Part shown: piece by piece, positions 1 to 7,498 of the stretch | Layout of the letters: each line of letters begins with the position of its first letter | Numbering within the stretch: position 1 is the first letter of the stretch | Origin: WYZ-LMO6 sp964509845 | GTDB taxonomy: Archaea; Hadarchaeota; Hadarchaeia; Hadarchaeales; WYZ-LMO6 | Assembly: GCA_964509845.1 (NCBI GenBank) | Contig: CAZDZG010000001.1 | Coordinates: 11,641 to 75,640, forward strand | DNA: 64,000 nt | Direction of reading: 5' to 3' | Notes under the pieces: model-generated | Told to the model about the DNA's origin: nothing | What the model saw: the letters and a program-made list of their open reading frames with translations, nothing else | Databases searched by the model: none | Program-made: the position numbers and the translations under genes

Positions 1-140
1 TCCTGAAGGATGAAAAGCTCAGGAAAGAGCTGGGCAGGAATGCCAGAAAGAGGGTACTAGAGAGGTTCACCCTGGACCGTACCGCGGACAACACCCTGAG
101 GGTATACGAAGAGGTCCTGCAGAACAACTCCGCCGGTTGA
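1..140 (+). CDS. Glycosyltransferase, C-terminal end (partial)
   Basis: Only the last 45 codons and the TGA stop lie in the window; the reading frame enters at base 3. The piece reads as an amphipathic helix rich in Arg, Lys and Glu with an RxxVLERFTLD stretch. This resembles the closing helices of GT-B family 4 glycosyltransferases, and the complete gene downstream ends in a similar way (NARERVKKFTWSRSVDKLL). The two probably belong to one sugar-transfer locus. The catalytic part lies outside the window, so the substrate cannot be judged. Confidence 0.6.
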   Translation, partial: LKDEKLRKELGRNARKRVLERFTLDRTADNTLRVYEEVLQNNSAG

Positions 141-286
141 TCCCTCGTGTCATGAGGGTGGGCGGGTCCGTCTGTTTCGGGTGCCGGGGGAAGGTTTGGG
201 TCACCTGGGGCCGGACTCCTAGAGGCGGGTTCACGGTAACCTGAACCTCAAGCTATTTTCCGAAGAATGTACAGAAATGGAAATGG
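141..286 (+). other. Intergenic leader or candidate structured RNA
   Basis: No gene is seen in these 146 bases. The strand carries three nested or adjacent inverted repeats. CCCTC at 142-146 pairs with GAGGG at 154-158. GGGTCCG at 164-170 pairs with CGGACTC at 212-218 (one G-U). GGTTCA at 228-233 pairs with TGAACC at 242-247. The first could end transcription of the upstream gene. The other two could form a leader or small RNA before the glycosyltransferase gene. A weak TATA-like CTATTTT lies at 252-258. Confidence 0.4.
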
Positions 287-1444
287 ATGAGGGTGGCAAT
301 GCTGGCCTGGGAGTCCATGCACTCCATCTGGATAGGGGGACTGGGAGTGGTGGTCAGCAAGCTCTCGGAGGAGCTTGCCAGGAGGGGCCACGAGGTTCAC
401 CTCTTCACCAGGTGGGCGGAGGGGCAGGAGGAGCACCAGGAGGTGGGGGGAGTCCACTACCACCGATGCAAGTTCGACCCAGGCCACGACCTTCTCTCCT
501 TCGCCCACAACATGTCCCATGCCATGGTAGCCGCCCTGAAGTGGGTGGAGGGGAGGGAGGGGAGGTTTGACCTCATCCACGGCCACGATTGGCACGTGGT
601 GGAGGCCCTTCGCTTGCTCAAGCAGGAAGGAAGACCTCTGGTTTTCACCTATCACTCCACCGAGTACGGCAGGAACGGGAACAAGTTCGGGGAATGGCGG
701 GAGTTCAGGGAGATCTCCGAGAGGGAGTGGTACGGGGGGTACCTGGCGGACAGGGTGACCACCGTCTCGGCCTACCTGAAGAGGGAGGTGTGCTGGCTTT
801 ACCGCCTGCCGGAGGAGAAGGTGGAGGTGGTGCCCAACGCCGTGGTGGCGGAGGAGTTCAGGAGGGAGGTGGATCCCGAGAAGGTGAAGGGGGAGTATGG
901 GCTCCCTTCCGGTCCCCTGGTAGTATTCCCGGGTCGCCTGGAGTACCAGAAGGGTCCCGATCTCCTGCTGGAGGCCATCCCCAGGGTGCTGGAGAGGAGG
1001 GAAGCGGGTTTCGCCTTCACGGGAACCGGAAGCATGAGGGGGGGACTGGAGCAGAGGGCGAGGGAGCTGGGAGTGGCGCACGTTGTCAGGTTCGTGGGCT
1101 TCCTCCCCTTCCAGAAGTACGTGGAGCTCCTCAACGCCTGCGACCTGGTCTGCATACCCAGCCGCAACGAGCCCTTCGGTATCGTGCTTCTCGAGGCCTG
1201 GGCGGCGGGAAAGCCGGTGGTGGCCACCGGGGTTGGGGGTCTGGACGAAAACCTGGAGAACATGGCGGAGGGGATAAAGGTCCCCCCCCAGCCCGACTCC
1301 CTGGCCTGGGCGATCAACTATCTCCTGGATTCCCCCTCCGAGAGGGAGAGGATGGCGGGGAACGCCAGGGAGAGGGTCAAAAAGTTCACCTGGTCGAGAT
1401 CCGTGGATAAGCTTCTGGATGTTTACGGGAGCATCCTGAGCTGA
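287..1444 (+). CDS. GT4-family glycosyltransferase (glycogen synthase-like)
   Basis: This 385-residue GT-B enzyme transfers a sugar from a nucleotide-sugar donor. The N-terminal Rossmann domain opens with a glycine-rich GGLGVVVSKLSEELARRGHEV segment, the layout typical of glycogen/starch synthase relatives. The C-terminal domain has VFPGRLEYQKGPDLLLEA and the family EPFGIVLLE acceptor/donor motif near residues 294-302. The acceptor could be glycogen, a glycan or a lipid; the sequence does not say which. The preceding gene is also a glycosyltransferase, suggesting a shared glycan pathway. The start at 287 gives the expected N-terminal beta strand (MRVAMLAWE); an ATG at 277 is in another frame. 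Confidence 0.85.
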   Translation: MRVAMLAWESMHSIWIGGLGVVVSKLSEELARRGHEVHLFTRWAEGQEEHQEVGGVHYHRCKFDPGHDLLSFAHNMSHAMVAALKWVEGREGRFDLIHGHDWHVVEALRLLKQEGRPLVFTYHSTEYGRNGNKFGEWREFREISEREWYGGYLADRVTTVSAYLKREVCWLYRLPEEKVEVVPNAVVAEEFRREVDPEKVKGEYGLPSGPLVVFPGRLEYQKGPDLLLEAIPRVLERREAGFAFTGTGSMRGGLEQRARELGVAHVVRFVGFLPFQKYVELLNACDLVCIPSRNEPFGIVLLEAWAAGKPVVATGVGGLDENLENMAEGIKVPPQPDSLAWAINYLLDSPSERERMAGNARERVKKFTWSRSVDKLLDVYGSILS

Positions 1445-2092
1445 TCAAAGGAAGTACTCCCTCACAAACTCGAAGTTCTTCCTTATTCTTTCCTCCCCCT
1501 TCACGATGTTTCCGTGCCCTGGGAGGAGGTACTGGAGCCTCAGGCTGGAGATCCTCTGGATGGAGCGTGCCAGCTCCTGCTCGCTTCCCCCTGGAAAATC
1601 CGTCCTTCCCACCCCTCCCTCGAAGACGAGGTCGCCGCAGAGCAGGACCCTCAGGCCCTCGTGATAAAGGCTCACGCTCCCCGGGGAGTGTCCTGGTGTG
1701 TGAAGGACCAGGAGTTCGGTCTCCCCCCTTCCCACCCTTTCCCCTAGGTAGGCATCCACCTCGAACCTGGGCACCTCCATACCGAAGTACCTTCCGAACT
1801 CCAGGCTGAACTTCAGGTGTTCCCTCTCTTCCCGGTGGATCAGGATTTTGGCCCCCGAGAGTTCCTGAAAGGGGCGGTTGGCCCCGCAGTGATCGGGATG
1901 GCTGTGGGTGTTTACGATGAGTTCCACCTCCCCCACCTCCACCCCATCCTCCTCCATCTCCTTCAGGCGCCCCCGCAGGTACCTGGGATTTCCCGGATCC
2001 ACCAGGATGGTGGGATCCCCCTTCACCAGGTAGGTGTTGCAGTCGCCCGGCCCCCTTTCCGGGTACCAGTAAACGTTGCCCACCAGCCTCAT
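1445..2092 (-). CDS. MBL-fold metallo-hydrolase
   Basis: A 215-residue metallo-beta-lactamase-fold hydrolase. The HxHxDH zinc motif is seen as THSHPDHCGANR. Further metal ligands follow in the family order: HTPGHSPGSVSLY, LLCGDLVFEG and a final LPGHGNIVKG. The fold covers glyoxalase II-like and related hydrolases, so the substrate cannot be set. The ATG at 2092 overlaps the Nudix stop in an ATGA, indicating translational coupling; a longer open frame upstream is only the antisense reading of the Nudix gene. It converges on the glycosyltransferase gene with no gap. Confidence 0.85.
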   Translation of the reverse strand: MRLVGNVYWYPERGPGDCNTYLVKGDPTILVDPGNPRYLRGRLKEMEEDGVEVGEVELIVNTHSHPDHCGANRPFQELSGAKILIHREEREHLKFSLEFGRYFGMEVPRFEVDAYLGERVGRGETELLVLHTPGHSPGSVSLYHEGLRVLLCGDLVFEGGVGRTDFPGGSEQELARSIQRISSLRLQYLLPGHGNIVKGEERIRKNFEFVREYFL

Positions 2093-2505
2093 TCCAGCAT
2101 TCCCTCCTCCCTCAGCACCCTGGCCGTCACCCTGCTGAGCTCCCTTCCTTTGAGCTCCTCTTTGCTGAACCACCTCGCCTCCAGCACCTCCCCCCCCTTC
2201 CTTACCCTGGTAAAAAGGGACTTCCCCCTGAAGCAGACTGTCACGTAGTGGTACCTCAGCCTCCCCCTGCTGTCCCTCTCTATGAGGTCGTAAACCCCCA
2301 GCAGTCCCCGCAACCTCACCCTTATTCCCGTTTCTTCTTCCACCTCCCTCACCGCCGCCTCTTCCACCCTTTCCCCAGGCTTCACCAGCCCTCCCGGCAG
2401 GGCCCACTTCCCCTTTCCCGGCTCGGATCCCCTCCTCACCAGCAACACCTTTTTCCCTTCCCTCACCAGCACGGAGGCCCCCAGCCTAGGAAAGTTCCCC
2501 TTCAC
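2089..2505 (-). CDS. Nudix hydrolase
   Basis: A 138-residue single-domain Nudix protein. The Nudix box Gx5Ex7REUxEExGU is intact at about residues 38-60, with REVEEETGI carrying the metal-binding glutamates. Such enzymes hydrolyse nucleoside diphosphates linked to another group, for example ADP-ribose or oxidised nucleotides. The N-terminal strand GASVLVREGKKVLLVRRG is typical of ADP-ribose pyrophosphatase and MutT-like members, but the substrate is not determined. It sits between a CooC-type ATPase (20-base overlap) and an MBL hydrolase (ATGA overlap), so the three are probably co-transcribed. Confidence 0.9.
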   Translation of the reverse strand: MKGNFPRLGASVLVREGKKVLLVRRGSEPGKGKWALPGGLVKPGERVEEAAVREVEEETGIRVRLRGLLGVYDLIERDSRGRLRYHYVTVCFRGKSLFTRVRKGGEVLEARWFSKEELKGRELSRVTARVLREEGMLE

Positions 2506-3286
2506 CCATCCTCTCCTCCAGGACCCTACTCAGCTCCAGCATCTTGGAAAAGAACTCCCTTCCCTCCTCCAGATCGAAGACGGATTCACCCCTCATCTCG
2601 GCCCTTTCCACCGCCGGATCGTGGGGTAACACCGCCAGCACGGGAAGGCCCTCCCCTTCCAGCCTGCTCACCACTCCTTCCGCTCCTTCCTTGAACTTGT
2701 TCACCACGGCAAAGATCCTGCTTATCCCCAGGTCCTCTCCCAGCTTTTTTATCTGCTTGGCGGTCTCCAGGGCCTTCAGGCTGGGCTCCACCACCACCAG
2801 CATTCCCTCTGCCCCCTTGGTGGTTCCCCTCCCCAGATGCTCCACCCCCGCCTCCATGTCCAGGATGAGGACCTCAGCCACCCTGGAGAGGTGGTCCACC
2901 AGCCTCCTGGCCAGGGCGCTGGCGGGACAGAAGCACCCCTGTCCCCCTTTCCCTATCCTCCCCACCACCAGCAGCCAGACCCCATCCCTGCACCTGATGC
3001 CGAACCTGTCCAAAAGGTCATCCACCTTCGGGTTGAGCTTGAAGACCAGCCCGTATCCCCCTGGGTAAGCCCCCGTCCTTTCCTCTATGAGGGAGGCCCT
3101 TTCCATCAGGGGCACCAGCTTCTCCGGGGGCACCTCTTCCTCCGTCCCCAGCGTAAGGAGGAGGTTGGGGGAGGGATCCAGGTCCAGCGCCACCACCCTC
3201 CTTCCCCTCCTGCTGAAGCCCCTGGCGAGCCCGGCCGCCAGCGTGGTCTTTCCCACTCCCCCCTTTCCCGTCACCGCTATCTTCAA
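2486..3286 (-). CDS. cooC: CooC-type nickel-insertion ATPase
   Basis: A 266-residue P-loop ATPase of the MinD/ParA/CooC group. The deviant Walker A KGGVGKTT is at residues 8-15. A Cys-x-Cys pair (C118, C120) sits in GKGGQGCFCP, the place where CooC proteins bind nickel or zinc at the dimer interface. A LILDMEAGVEHLGRGT Walker B-type segment follows, the form common to CooC and Fe-S carrier relatives. CooC helps load nickel into carbon monoxide dehydrogenase. It diverges from nikR, which supports a nickel role. No CODH subunit lies in the window. Confidence 0.85.
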   Translation of the reverse strand: MKIAVTGKGGVGKTTLAAGLARGFSRRGRRVVALDLDPSPNLLLTLGTEEEVPPEKLVPLMERASLIEERTGAYPGGYGLVFKLNPKVDDLLDRFGIRCRDGVWLLVVGRIGKGGQGCFCPASALARRLVDHLSRVAEVLILDMEAGVEHLGRGTTKGAEGMLVVVEPSLKALETAKQIKKLGEDLGISRIFAVVNKFKEGAEGVVSRLEGEGLPVLAVLPHDPAVERAEMRGESVFDLEEGREFFSKMLELSRVLEERMGEGELS

Positions 3287-3310
3287 GCGGATACCCTCTG
3301 AGTCGCTAAG

Positions 3311-3317
3311 GTTAAAG
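3311..3317. promoter_or_regulatory. Shared TATA-like element between cooC and nikR
   Basis: GTTAAAG (CTTTAAC on the other strand) has 24 bases between it and each start codon: cooC at 3286 and nikR at 3342. This matches the usual TATA-to-start spacing of leaderless archaeal transcripts on both sides. One element may serve both genes, making it a natural place for NikR to act. Confidence 0.5.
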
Positions 3318-3341
3318 CCGCTCCGGGTTTAAAAATTGGGG

Positions 3342-3749
3342 ATGGAGAAAATCACCCGCATTAGCATTACCCTCCCAGAGGACCTTCTCCGGGAGCTTGA
3401 CCGCTCCCTGAAAGCCCAAGGGTACGCCAGCCGATCCGAGGCCATCAGGGATGCCGTTAGGGACTTCCTGACCACCCATCGTTGGCGCAGCCAGCTGGAG
3501 GGGGAGCTGCTTGGAGTGGTGGTGGTGGTTTACGATCACGAGGTCAGGGGACTGCTGGAGAAGATCACGGAGATACAGCACGAGAGCGAGGGATTGGTAA
3601 GGTCATCCCAGCACCTCCACCTGGACGAGAGGAACTGTCTGGAGGCCCTGCTGGTGAAGGGGTCTGCGGGGGGGATCAAGAAGCTGGTGGACAGGCTGGA
3701 AGCCCTGAGGGGGGTCAAGCAGGTGAAGTTGGTGGTGGTCGGCACCTGA
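3342..3749 (+). CDS. nikR: Nickel-responsive regulator NikR
   Basis: A 135-residue repressor with an N-terminal ribbon-helix-helix DNA-binding domain (RISITLPEDLLRELD) and a C-terminal ACT-like nickel-binding domain. The high-affinity nickel ligands are all present: H80, H91, H93 and C99. Their spacing equals that of E. coli NikR H76, H87, H89 and C95, shifted by four. It is therefore expected to sense nickel rather than to be a degenerate homolog. The gene diverges from the CooC-type ATPase gene, a likely target. An in-frame TTG six bases upstream is possible, but the ATG fits the TATA spacing. Confidence 0.93.
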   Translation: MEKITRISITLPEDLLRELDRSLKAQGYASRSEAIRDAVRDFLTTHRWRSQLEGELLGVVVVVYDHEVRGLLEKITEIQHESEGLVRSSQHLHLDERNCLEALLVKGSAGGIKKLVDRLEALRGVKQVKLVVVGT

Positions 3750-3752
3750 GGC

Positions 3753-3875
3753 TTACCTGCCCCTCTTCTTGGCCACCTTCTTAAATTCCTCCCACTCCTT
3801 GAGGCTCTCCGACTTCTTCTTGAGGTCCTTCTCCTCCTCCAGGACGGCCTGAACTTCCGCTCCCCCGCAGGCCAT
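3753..3875 (-). CDS. Small conserved-looking protein, 40 residues
   Basis: A short frame starts MACGGAEVQAVLEEE and continues as a highly charged helix ending KKVAKKRGR, with a TAA stop. It has the purine-rich sense strand and codon style of neighbouring genes, including GAG, AAG and GAA runs. The composition (one Cys, no hydrophobic core, about half charged residues) suggests a small helical nucleic-acid- or protein-binding peptide. It lies 38 bases downstream of the DUF2148 gene in the same direction and converges on nikR. I do not recognise the family. Confidence 0.5.
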   Translation of the reverse strand: MACGGAEVQAVLEEEKDLKKKSESLKEWEEFKKVAKKRGR

Positions 3876-3913
3876 GGTCTCTTTTCTTTCTCTCCGGAGC
3901 CTAAAAAATTCCT

Positions 3914-4438
3914 CTATTCCTTCCTGTCAAAGAAAGGGCTCTTCCCCGTGCCGGAGAGGGGGATGGCGATCACCACATCCGCCTCCATCATCCCGGCCCT
4001 CCTGGCCGCCACCCCGGCCGAGAACATCATCCGGTTGTCGGCGTTCAGAAGGGAGGCGGTCTTGGCCGCCGAGCCCAGCGCTATTCCCAGGTTCAGGGCG
4101 TCCATCACGCATACCGGACCGGCATATCCCTTTCCCTCCTTCTTTCCCTCCCTTCTCAGCTCCGCGCAGTTCCTCCCGCAGGCCCCGCACTCCAGGTCCA
4201 GGGGCTCCCCCACCAACCCCACCAGCAGGACTACTCCCGCCTCTCTGATGCTTCTGGCATCCCTGCGGAAGAACGCATACTCCCCGGCCATCTCCTCCAT
4301 CTTCTCCGCCAGCCTTTCCTTTTCCTCCCCGCTGAGCACCCTGATCCTCAGGTGATCCCTTCCCCTGGCCTTAGGCGCGGTCCTGGCGGAGAGGGCCATC
4401 AGCCTGGCCACCTCAAGAAGGGCCTCCCCTTCCACCAT
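3914..4438 (-). CDS. DUF2148 ferredoxin-like domain protein
   Basis: A 174-residue protein of the DUF2148 (ferredoxin domain) family. Four cysteines cluster as LECGACGRNC with another C in GPVCVMDALN, suggesting an Fe-S site. The conserved MALSARTAPKARGRD opening and the SLLNADNRMMFSAG segment are typical of this family, which occurs widely in archaea and anaerobic bacteria with unknown function. The ATG at 4438 lies 24 bases from a TATAAA at 4463-4468, which favours it over a TTG at 4456. It shares the neighbourhood with nickel genes, so a redox or metalloenzyme link is possible but unproven. Confidence 0.8.
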   Translation of the reverse strand: MVEGEALLEVARLMALSARTAPKARGRDHLRIRVLSGEEKERLAEKMEEMAGEYAFFRRDARSIREAGVVLLVGLVGEPLDLECGACGRNCAELRREGKKEGKGYAGPVCVMDALNLGIALGSAAKTASLLNADNRMMFSAGVAARRAGMMEADVVIAIPLSGTGKSPFFDRKE

Positions 4439-4462
4439 CTTCCTTCTCGGGGACAAGGAGGG

Positions 4463-4468
4463 TATAAA
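4463..4468 (-). promoter_or_regulatory. TATA box for the DUF2148 gene
   Basis: TATAAA as written on the plus strand (TTTATA on the minus strand) lies 24 bases before the ATG at 4438, which decides that start. The divergent presenilin-like gene starts 36 bases away and has its own purine-rich GAGGGGAGG just before the ATG at 4505, so it may be leadered from the same region. Confidence 0.5.
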
Positions 4469-4504
4469 CGATGCCTTTTTTCTTCTTGCGGCCGAGGGGA
4501 GGAG

Positions 4505-5341
4505 ATGAGGGCGGCGGCGATCCTTTTGCTCCTCTTCCTGACCGTTCAGATGTTGGGCCTTCTGGCCGGGAACAGGTACCTCAGCCTAGTGAGCTCCGGG
4601 GAGGCGAAGCCTCTTTTCTCAGATCCGCAGAGCCCCTGGAACTCCCTCTATCTCTTCGCCGCTCTCCTTCCCCTCACCCTTCTCGTGATCCTCCTCCTCA
4701 GGTTCAGGAGGAACTGGTTCAGGGCCTTCGAACTCCTGGTGACCTTCTTCTGTTGCTGGCTCACGCTCGACCTGCTGGCTGGAATGCAGGTGGGCTGGCT
4801 CTCCTCCGGCTTCCTGCTCAGCCTGCTGCTGGCGGGATGGAGGGTGGCCAGGCCCACGCCCCTGAACCAGGATTTGGTGCTCATCCTCTCGGCCAGCGGG
4901 GTAGGGGCGGTGCTGGGGGCCTCCCTCGGGGTGGTCCCCAGCCTCCTCCTCCTGGCCCTCTTTTCGGTTTACGACTGCGTGTCGGTCTTCGTTACCAGAC
5001 ACATGGTCTTCATGGCCAAGAGGCTCCTTCCCTCCTCCAGCTCCCTTTTCCTGTCCGTTCCCTCCGAGCTCAGGGCCTTCGTGCGGGGGGGAAGGTGGAA
5101 GGGGAGGGGGAAGGGGGTCCTGCATCTGGGCGGAGGGGACCTGCTCCTCCCCCTGGTCTTCTCGGTCTCGGTTCTGGAGGCCGAGGGACTCCGTTCGGCC
5201 CTCCTCGTTTCCCTTTCCTCCTCCCTCTTCCTGTTCCTCCTCTTCCTCCTTCTCCTCCGCAGGCCGGGAACGATCCTGCCCGGTCTCCCCCTTCTTTCCC
5301 TGGGTTCCTTGCTGGGCTTCTTCCTGTCCCGTCTCCTCTGA
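4505..5341 (+). CDS. Presenilin-like intramembrane aspartyl protease (A22 family)
   Basis: A 278-residue, very hydrophobic protein with about nine membrane segments. The two catalytic aspartates of the presenilin/signal peptide peptidase family are visible: Y156-D157 in SVYDCVSV and D212 in LHLGGGDLLLP (the GxGD motif). A C-terminal PGLP at 259-262 stands where the family has PAL. This matches archaeal presenilin/SPP homologs (PSH, DUF1119), which cut transmembrane helices within the bilayer. The Arg/Lys/Gly-rich loop at 190-205 is the cytoplasmic loop before the second catalytic helix. Much longer upstream reading is antisense to DUF2148. Confidence 0.82.
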   Translation: MRAAAILLLLFLTVQMLGLLAGNRYLSLVSSGEAKPLFSDPQSPWNSLYLFAALLPLTLLVILLLRFRRNWFRAFELLVTFFCCWLTLDLLAGMQVGWLSSGFLLSLLLAGWRVARPTPLNQDLVLILSASGVGAVLGASLGVVPSLLLLALFSVYDCVSVFVTRHMVFMAKRLLPSSSSLFLSVPSELRAFVRGGRWKGRGKGVLHLGGGDLLLPLVFSVSVLEAEGLRSALLVSLSSSLFLFLLFLLLLRRPGTILPGLPLLSLGSLLGFFLSRLL

Positions 5342-5379
5342 GGAAAACGGATAAGGCCCCCCTTTCCCAGTTCTCAGGT

Positions 5380-6102
5380 ATGAGGCTCATCTACGAGCCC
5401 CGGGAGGGGAGGAAGATGAAGGTGCTGGTCCTTTTCTCCGGCGGGGCCAGCGCCCTACCCTTCATGGTGGGTGGGGAAAGGCATGAGGTGATAGGGGGAA
5501 TCTCCTCCAGCAAGAGGGCGAGGGGGATCGACAGGTTCAGGTCGCTGGGAATTCCCGTGGAGGTGGTGGATATCCACGAGTTCTACGCGGGACGACCCAT
5601 CACCGACATGCAGGTGAGGAGGGAGTATGAGAAGAAGCTCCTCTCGGTGATGGAGGAGAGGGGATGGGAGCCGGACGTGGTGGCCTGCTCCGGTTACATG
5701 TACATCCTTACCCCCCTCTTCCTCAGCAGGTTCCCGTACAGGGTCCTGAACGTCCATCCCGCCGACCTCTCCCTTGAGGAGGGTGGGAGGAGGAAGTACA
5801 CGGGGCTGGGAGCCGTGAGGGCACAGCTGGAGGCGGGGGAGAAGTTCACCCGCTCCACGGTACACCTGATGACCGAAGAGCCAGATCAGGGCCCCATCCT
5901 GGTGATTTCCCCTCCCCTCCCCGTGGATGACAGGACACCGGAGGAGCAGCAGGAGCTGATGAAGGTAAAGTGTGACGGTCCGGCGTACAGGGAGGCCCTT
6001 CGCCTTCTTTCGGAGGGGAGGTTCGCCCTGGACGAGAGGGGAAGGGTTTATGTGAGGATCGATGGAGAATGGAGGGAAGGCTACGTGAGGATGGAGGGAT
6101 GA
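5380..6102 (+). CDS. purN: PurN-like formyltransferase
   Basis: A formyltransferase-fold protein of 240 residues, or 228 if it starts at the ATG at 5416, which follows a GGGAGGGGAGG purine stretch. The FSGGASA N-terminal loop corresponds to the substrate-phosphate loop of GAR transformylase. The catalytic triad Asn-His-Asp appears as LNVHPADL, then TVHLMTEEPDQGPIL. GAR transformylase adds a formyl group to glycinamide ribonucleotide in purine synthesis. The following gene is a PurD-like ligase, which supports this role. It is more divergent than bacterial PurN: the stretch after NVHP is SLEEGGRRKYTG rather than SLLPxFxG. A GATAAGG element at 5349-5355 fits the 5380 start. Confidence 0.72.
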   Translation: MRLIYEPREGRKMKVLVLFSGGASALPFMVGGERHEVIGGISSSKRARGIDRFRSLGIPVEVVDIHEFYAGRPITDMQVRREYEKKLLSVMEERGWEPDVVACSGYMYILTPLFLSRFPYRVLNVHPADLSLEEGGRRKYTGLGAVRAQLEAGEKFTRSTVHLMTEEPDQGPILVISPPLPVDDRTPEEQQELMKVKCDGPAYREALRLLSEGRFALDERGRVYVRIDGEWREGYVRMEG

Positions 6103-6103
6103 G

Positions 6104-7498
6104 GTGGTCGTAGGAGTGCTTGGGGTGAGCTATGGAAGCAGGTTCGCCTGTTTGGCCGATACCCTGTGCCGCAGCTGGCACGCGGTGAGGCTTTTCATAG
6201 CGGACAGGCAGAGGAACCCCTTCAACCTGAGGAAGGCCCAGGAGACGAGGGGAGAGCATGTGGTGATTCCCGATCTGGACGTCGGGGAGATAGTGAGGTT
6301 TGCGAGGAGGCATGCCGGGGAGATCTCCTTCGGAATCCTGGGGCCCGAGGGGCCTGGGATGCAGGGGATAAGGGATCTCCTCGAGAGGGAGACGGGCATA
6401 ACGATGATCTGTCCCAGTCTGGAGTACTTCTTGGAGAAGAGCAAGGTCAGGCAGAGGAGGCTTTTGGAGGAGGTGGCGCCCGAGGCCAATCCCAGGTTCA
6501 GGGTCTTCGATCCATCCGAGATTCCCAAGGAAAGGGTAAGGGAGGAGGTTTATCGGTGGCTGGATGAGGTGGGGGAAAGGGTGGCCGTCAAGCCCGACGC
6601 CCCGGCCACGGGCAAGGGGGTGGGAGTCTGGGGAGATCATTTTCGAACGCGGGAGGAGATGTTTCACGAGTACTTCCTACCCGCTTTCTCCAGGGGACCG
6701 GTCATCGTGGAGGAGAAGCTGGAGGGGGAGGAGTTTTCCCTGCAGTTCCTTTCAGATGGGGAACACCTGATTCCCACCCCCTGCGTTAGGGATTACAAGA
6801 GGGCCTTCGACTGGGACCAGGGGCCCAACACGGGGGGTATGGGATCCTACAAGGACGTGGGGGAGCTCCTGCCTTTCATGGAGAAGAGGGACTGGGAGGA
6901 GGCGGTGAGAATCGCGGAGCGCCTCCACCGGAGGCTGAAGGGGGAGGGGAGGAATCCGGGACTCATGGGAGTGATGTACGTGGGATACATCCTCACCGCA
7001 GAGGGGGTGAAGGTGCTGGAGATCAACAGCAGGTGGGGGGATCCCGAGGTGATGAACCTGATGCCCCTGCTGGAGGACGACTTCGTGGAGGTCTGCTTCA
7101 AGTGCCTGGACGGTGAGCTGCGGGGGCTGAGGTTCAGGGAAAGGGCCAGCGTGGTGATATACGCCGTCCCGCTGGACTATGGAGGCTACAGGAAATACTC
7201 CGGTCCCCGGAGGGTCAGGCTGGAGGAGGCGGAGGAGCTGAGGAAGAAGTATGGGGAGGACCTGAGGCTCTATCCGGGCTCGCTGGAGGTGAGGGAAAAC
7301 GGGGAGCTCTGGGCCCTGGGCTCCAGGACGGTGGCGGCGGTGGGGCTGGCGGAGGATCTGGATGGGGCCAGGGAGATAGCGCTTGAGGCGGTGAGGAGGA
7401 TCGACGGGCCCCTCAGGCACCGGGAGGACATAGCCCTGAGGGAGCACGTGGAGAGGAGCGTGAGCCACATGAGGGCCCTTAGGTCCTCAGCCCCCTGA
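6104..7498 (+). CDS. purD: PurD-like phosphoribosylamine-glycine ligase (divergent)
   Basis: A 464-residue ATP-grasp enzyme. The central KRAFDWDQGPNTGGMGSY segment is the PurD signature, followed by EINSRWGDPEVMNLMPLL, the ATP-grasp metal site. PurD joins glycine to phosphoribosylamine, the step before PurN. The N-terminal domain is unusual: the GxGGREHA motif seen in most PurD proteins is replaced by GVSYGSRFACLAD, so the amine-binding end has diverged. GTG start one base after the purN stop. Its 3' end overlaps the convergent enoyl-CoA hydratase gene by 20 bases. Confidence 0.78.
   Translation: MVVGVLGVSYGSRFACLADTLCRSWHAVRLFIADRQRNPFNLRKAQETRGEHVVIPDLDVGEIVRFARRHAGEISFGILGPEGPGMQGIRDLLERETGITMICPSLEYFLEKSKVRQRRLLEEVAPEANPRFRVFDPSEIPKERVREEVYRWLDEVGERVAVKPDAPATGKGVGVWGDHFRTREEMFHEYFLPAFSRGPVIVEEKLEGEEFSLQFLSDGEHLIPTPCVRDYKRAFDWDQGPNTGGMGSYKDVGELLPFMEKRDWEEAVRIAERLHRRLKGEGRNPGLMGVMYVGYILTAEGVKVLEINSRWGDPEVMNLMPLLEDDFVEVCFKCLDGELRGLRFRERASVVIYAVPLDYGGYRKYSGPRRVRLEEAEELRKKYGEDLRLYPGSLEVRENGELWALGSRTVAAVGLAEDLDGAREIALEAVRRIDGPLRHREDIALREHVERSVSHMRALRSSAP

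Noticed and set aside
248..1081. Long minus-strand frame opposite the glycosyltransferase
   Set aside because: It is a Pro/His/Leu-rich antisense shadow. In this genome purine-rich coding strands leave long open frames on the other strand; there is no family pattern.
4471..5379. Apparent N-terminal extension of the PurN-like gene to 4471
   Set aside because: It overlaps the presenilin-like gene in another frame and has low-complexity Pro/Gly/Arg content. The family fold begins after 5380.
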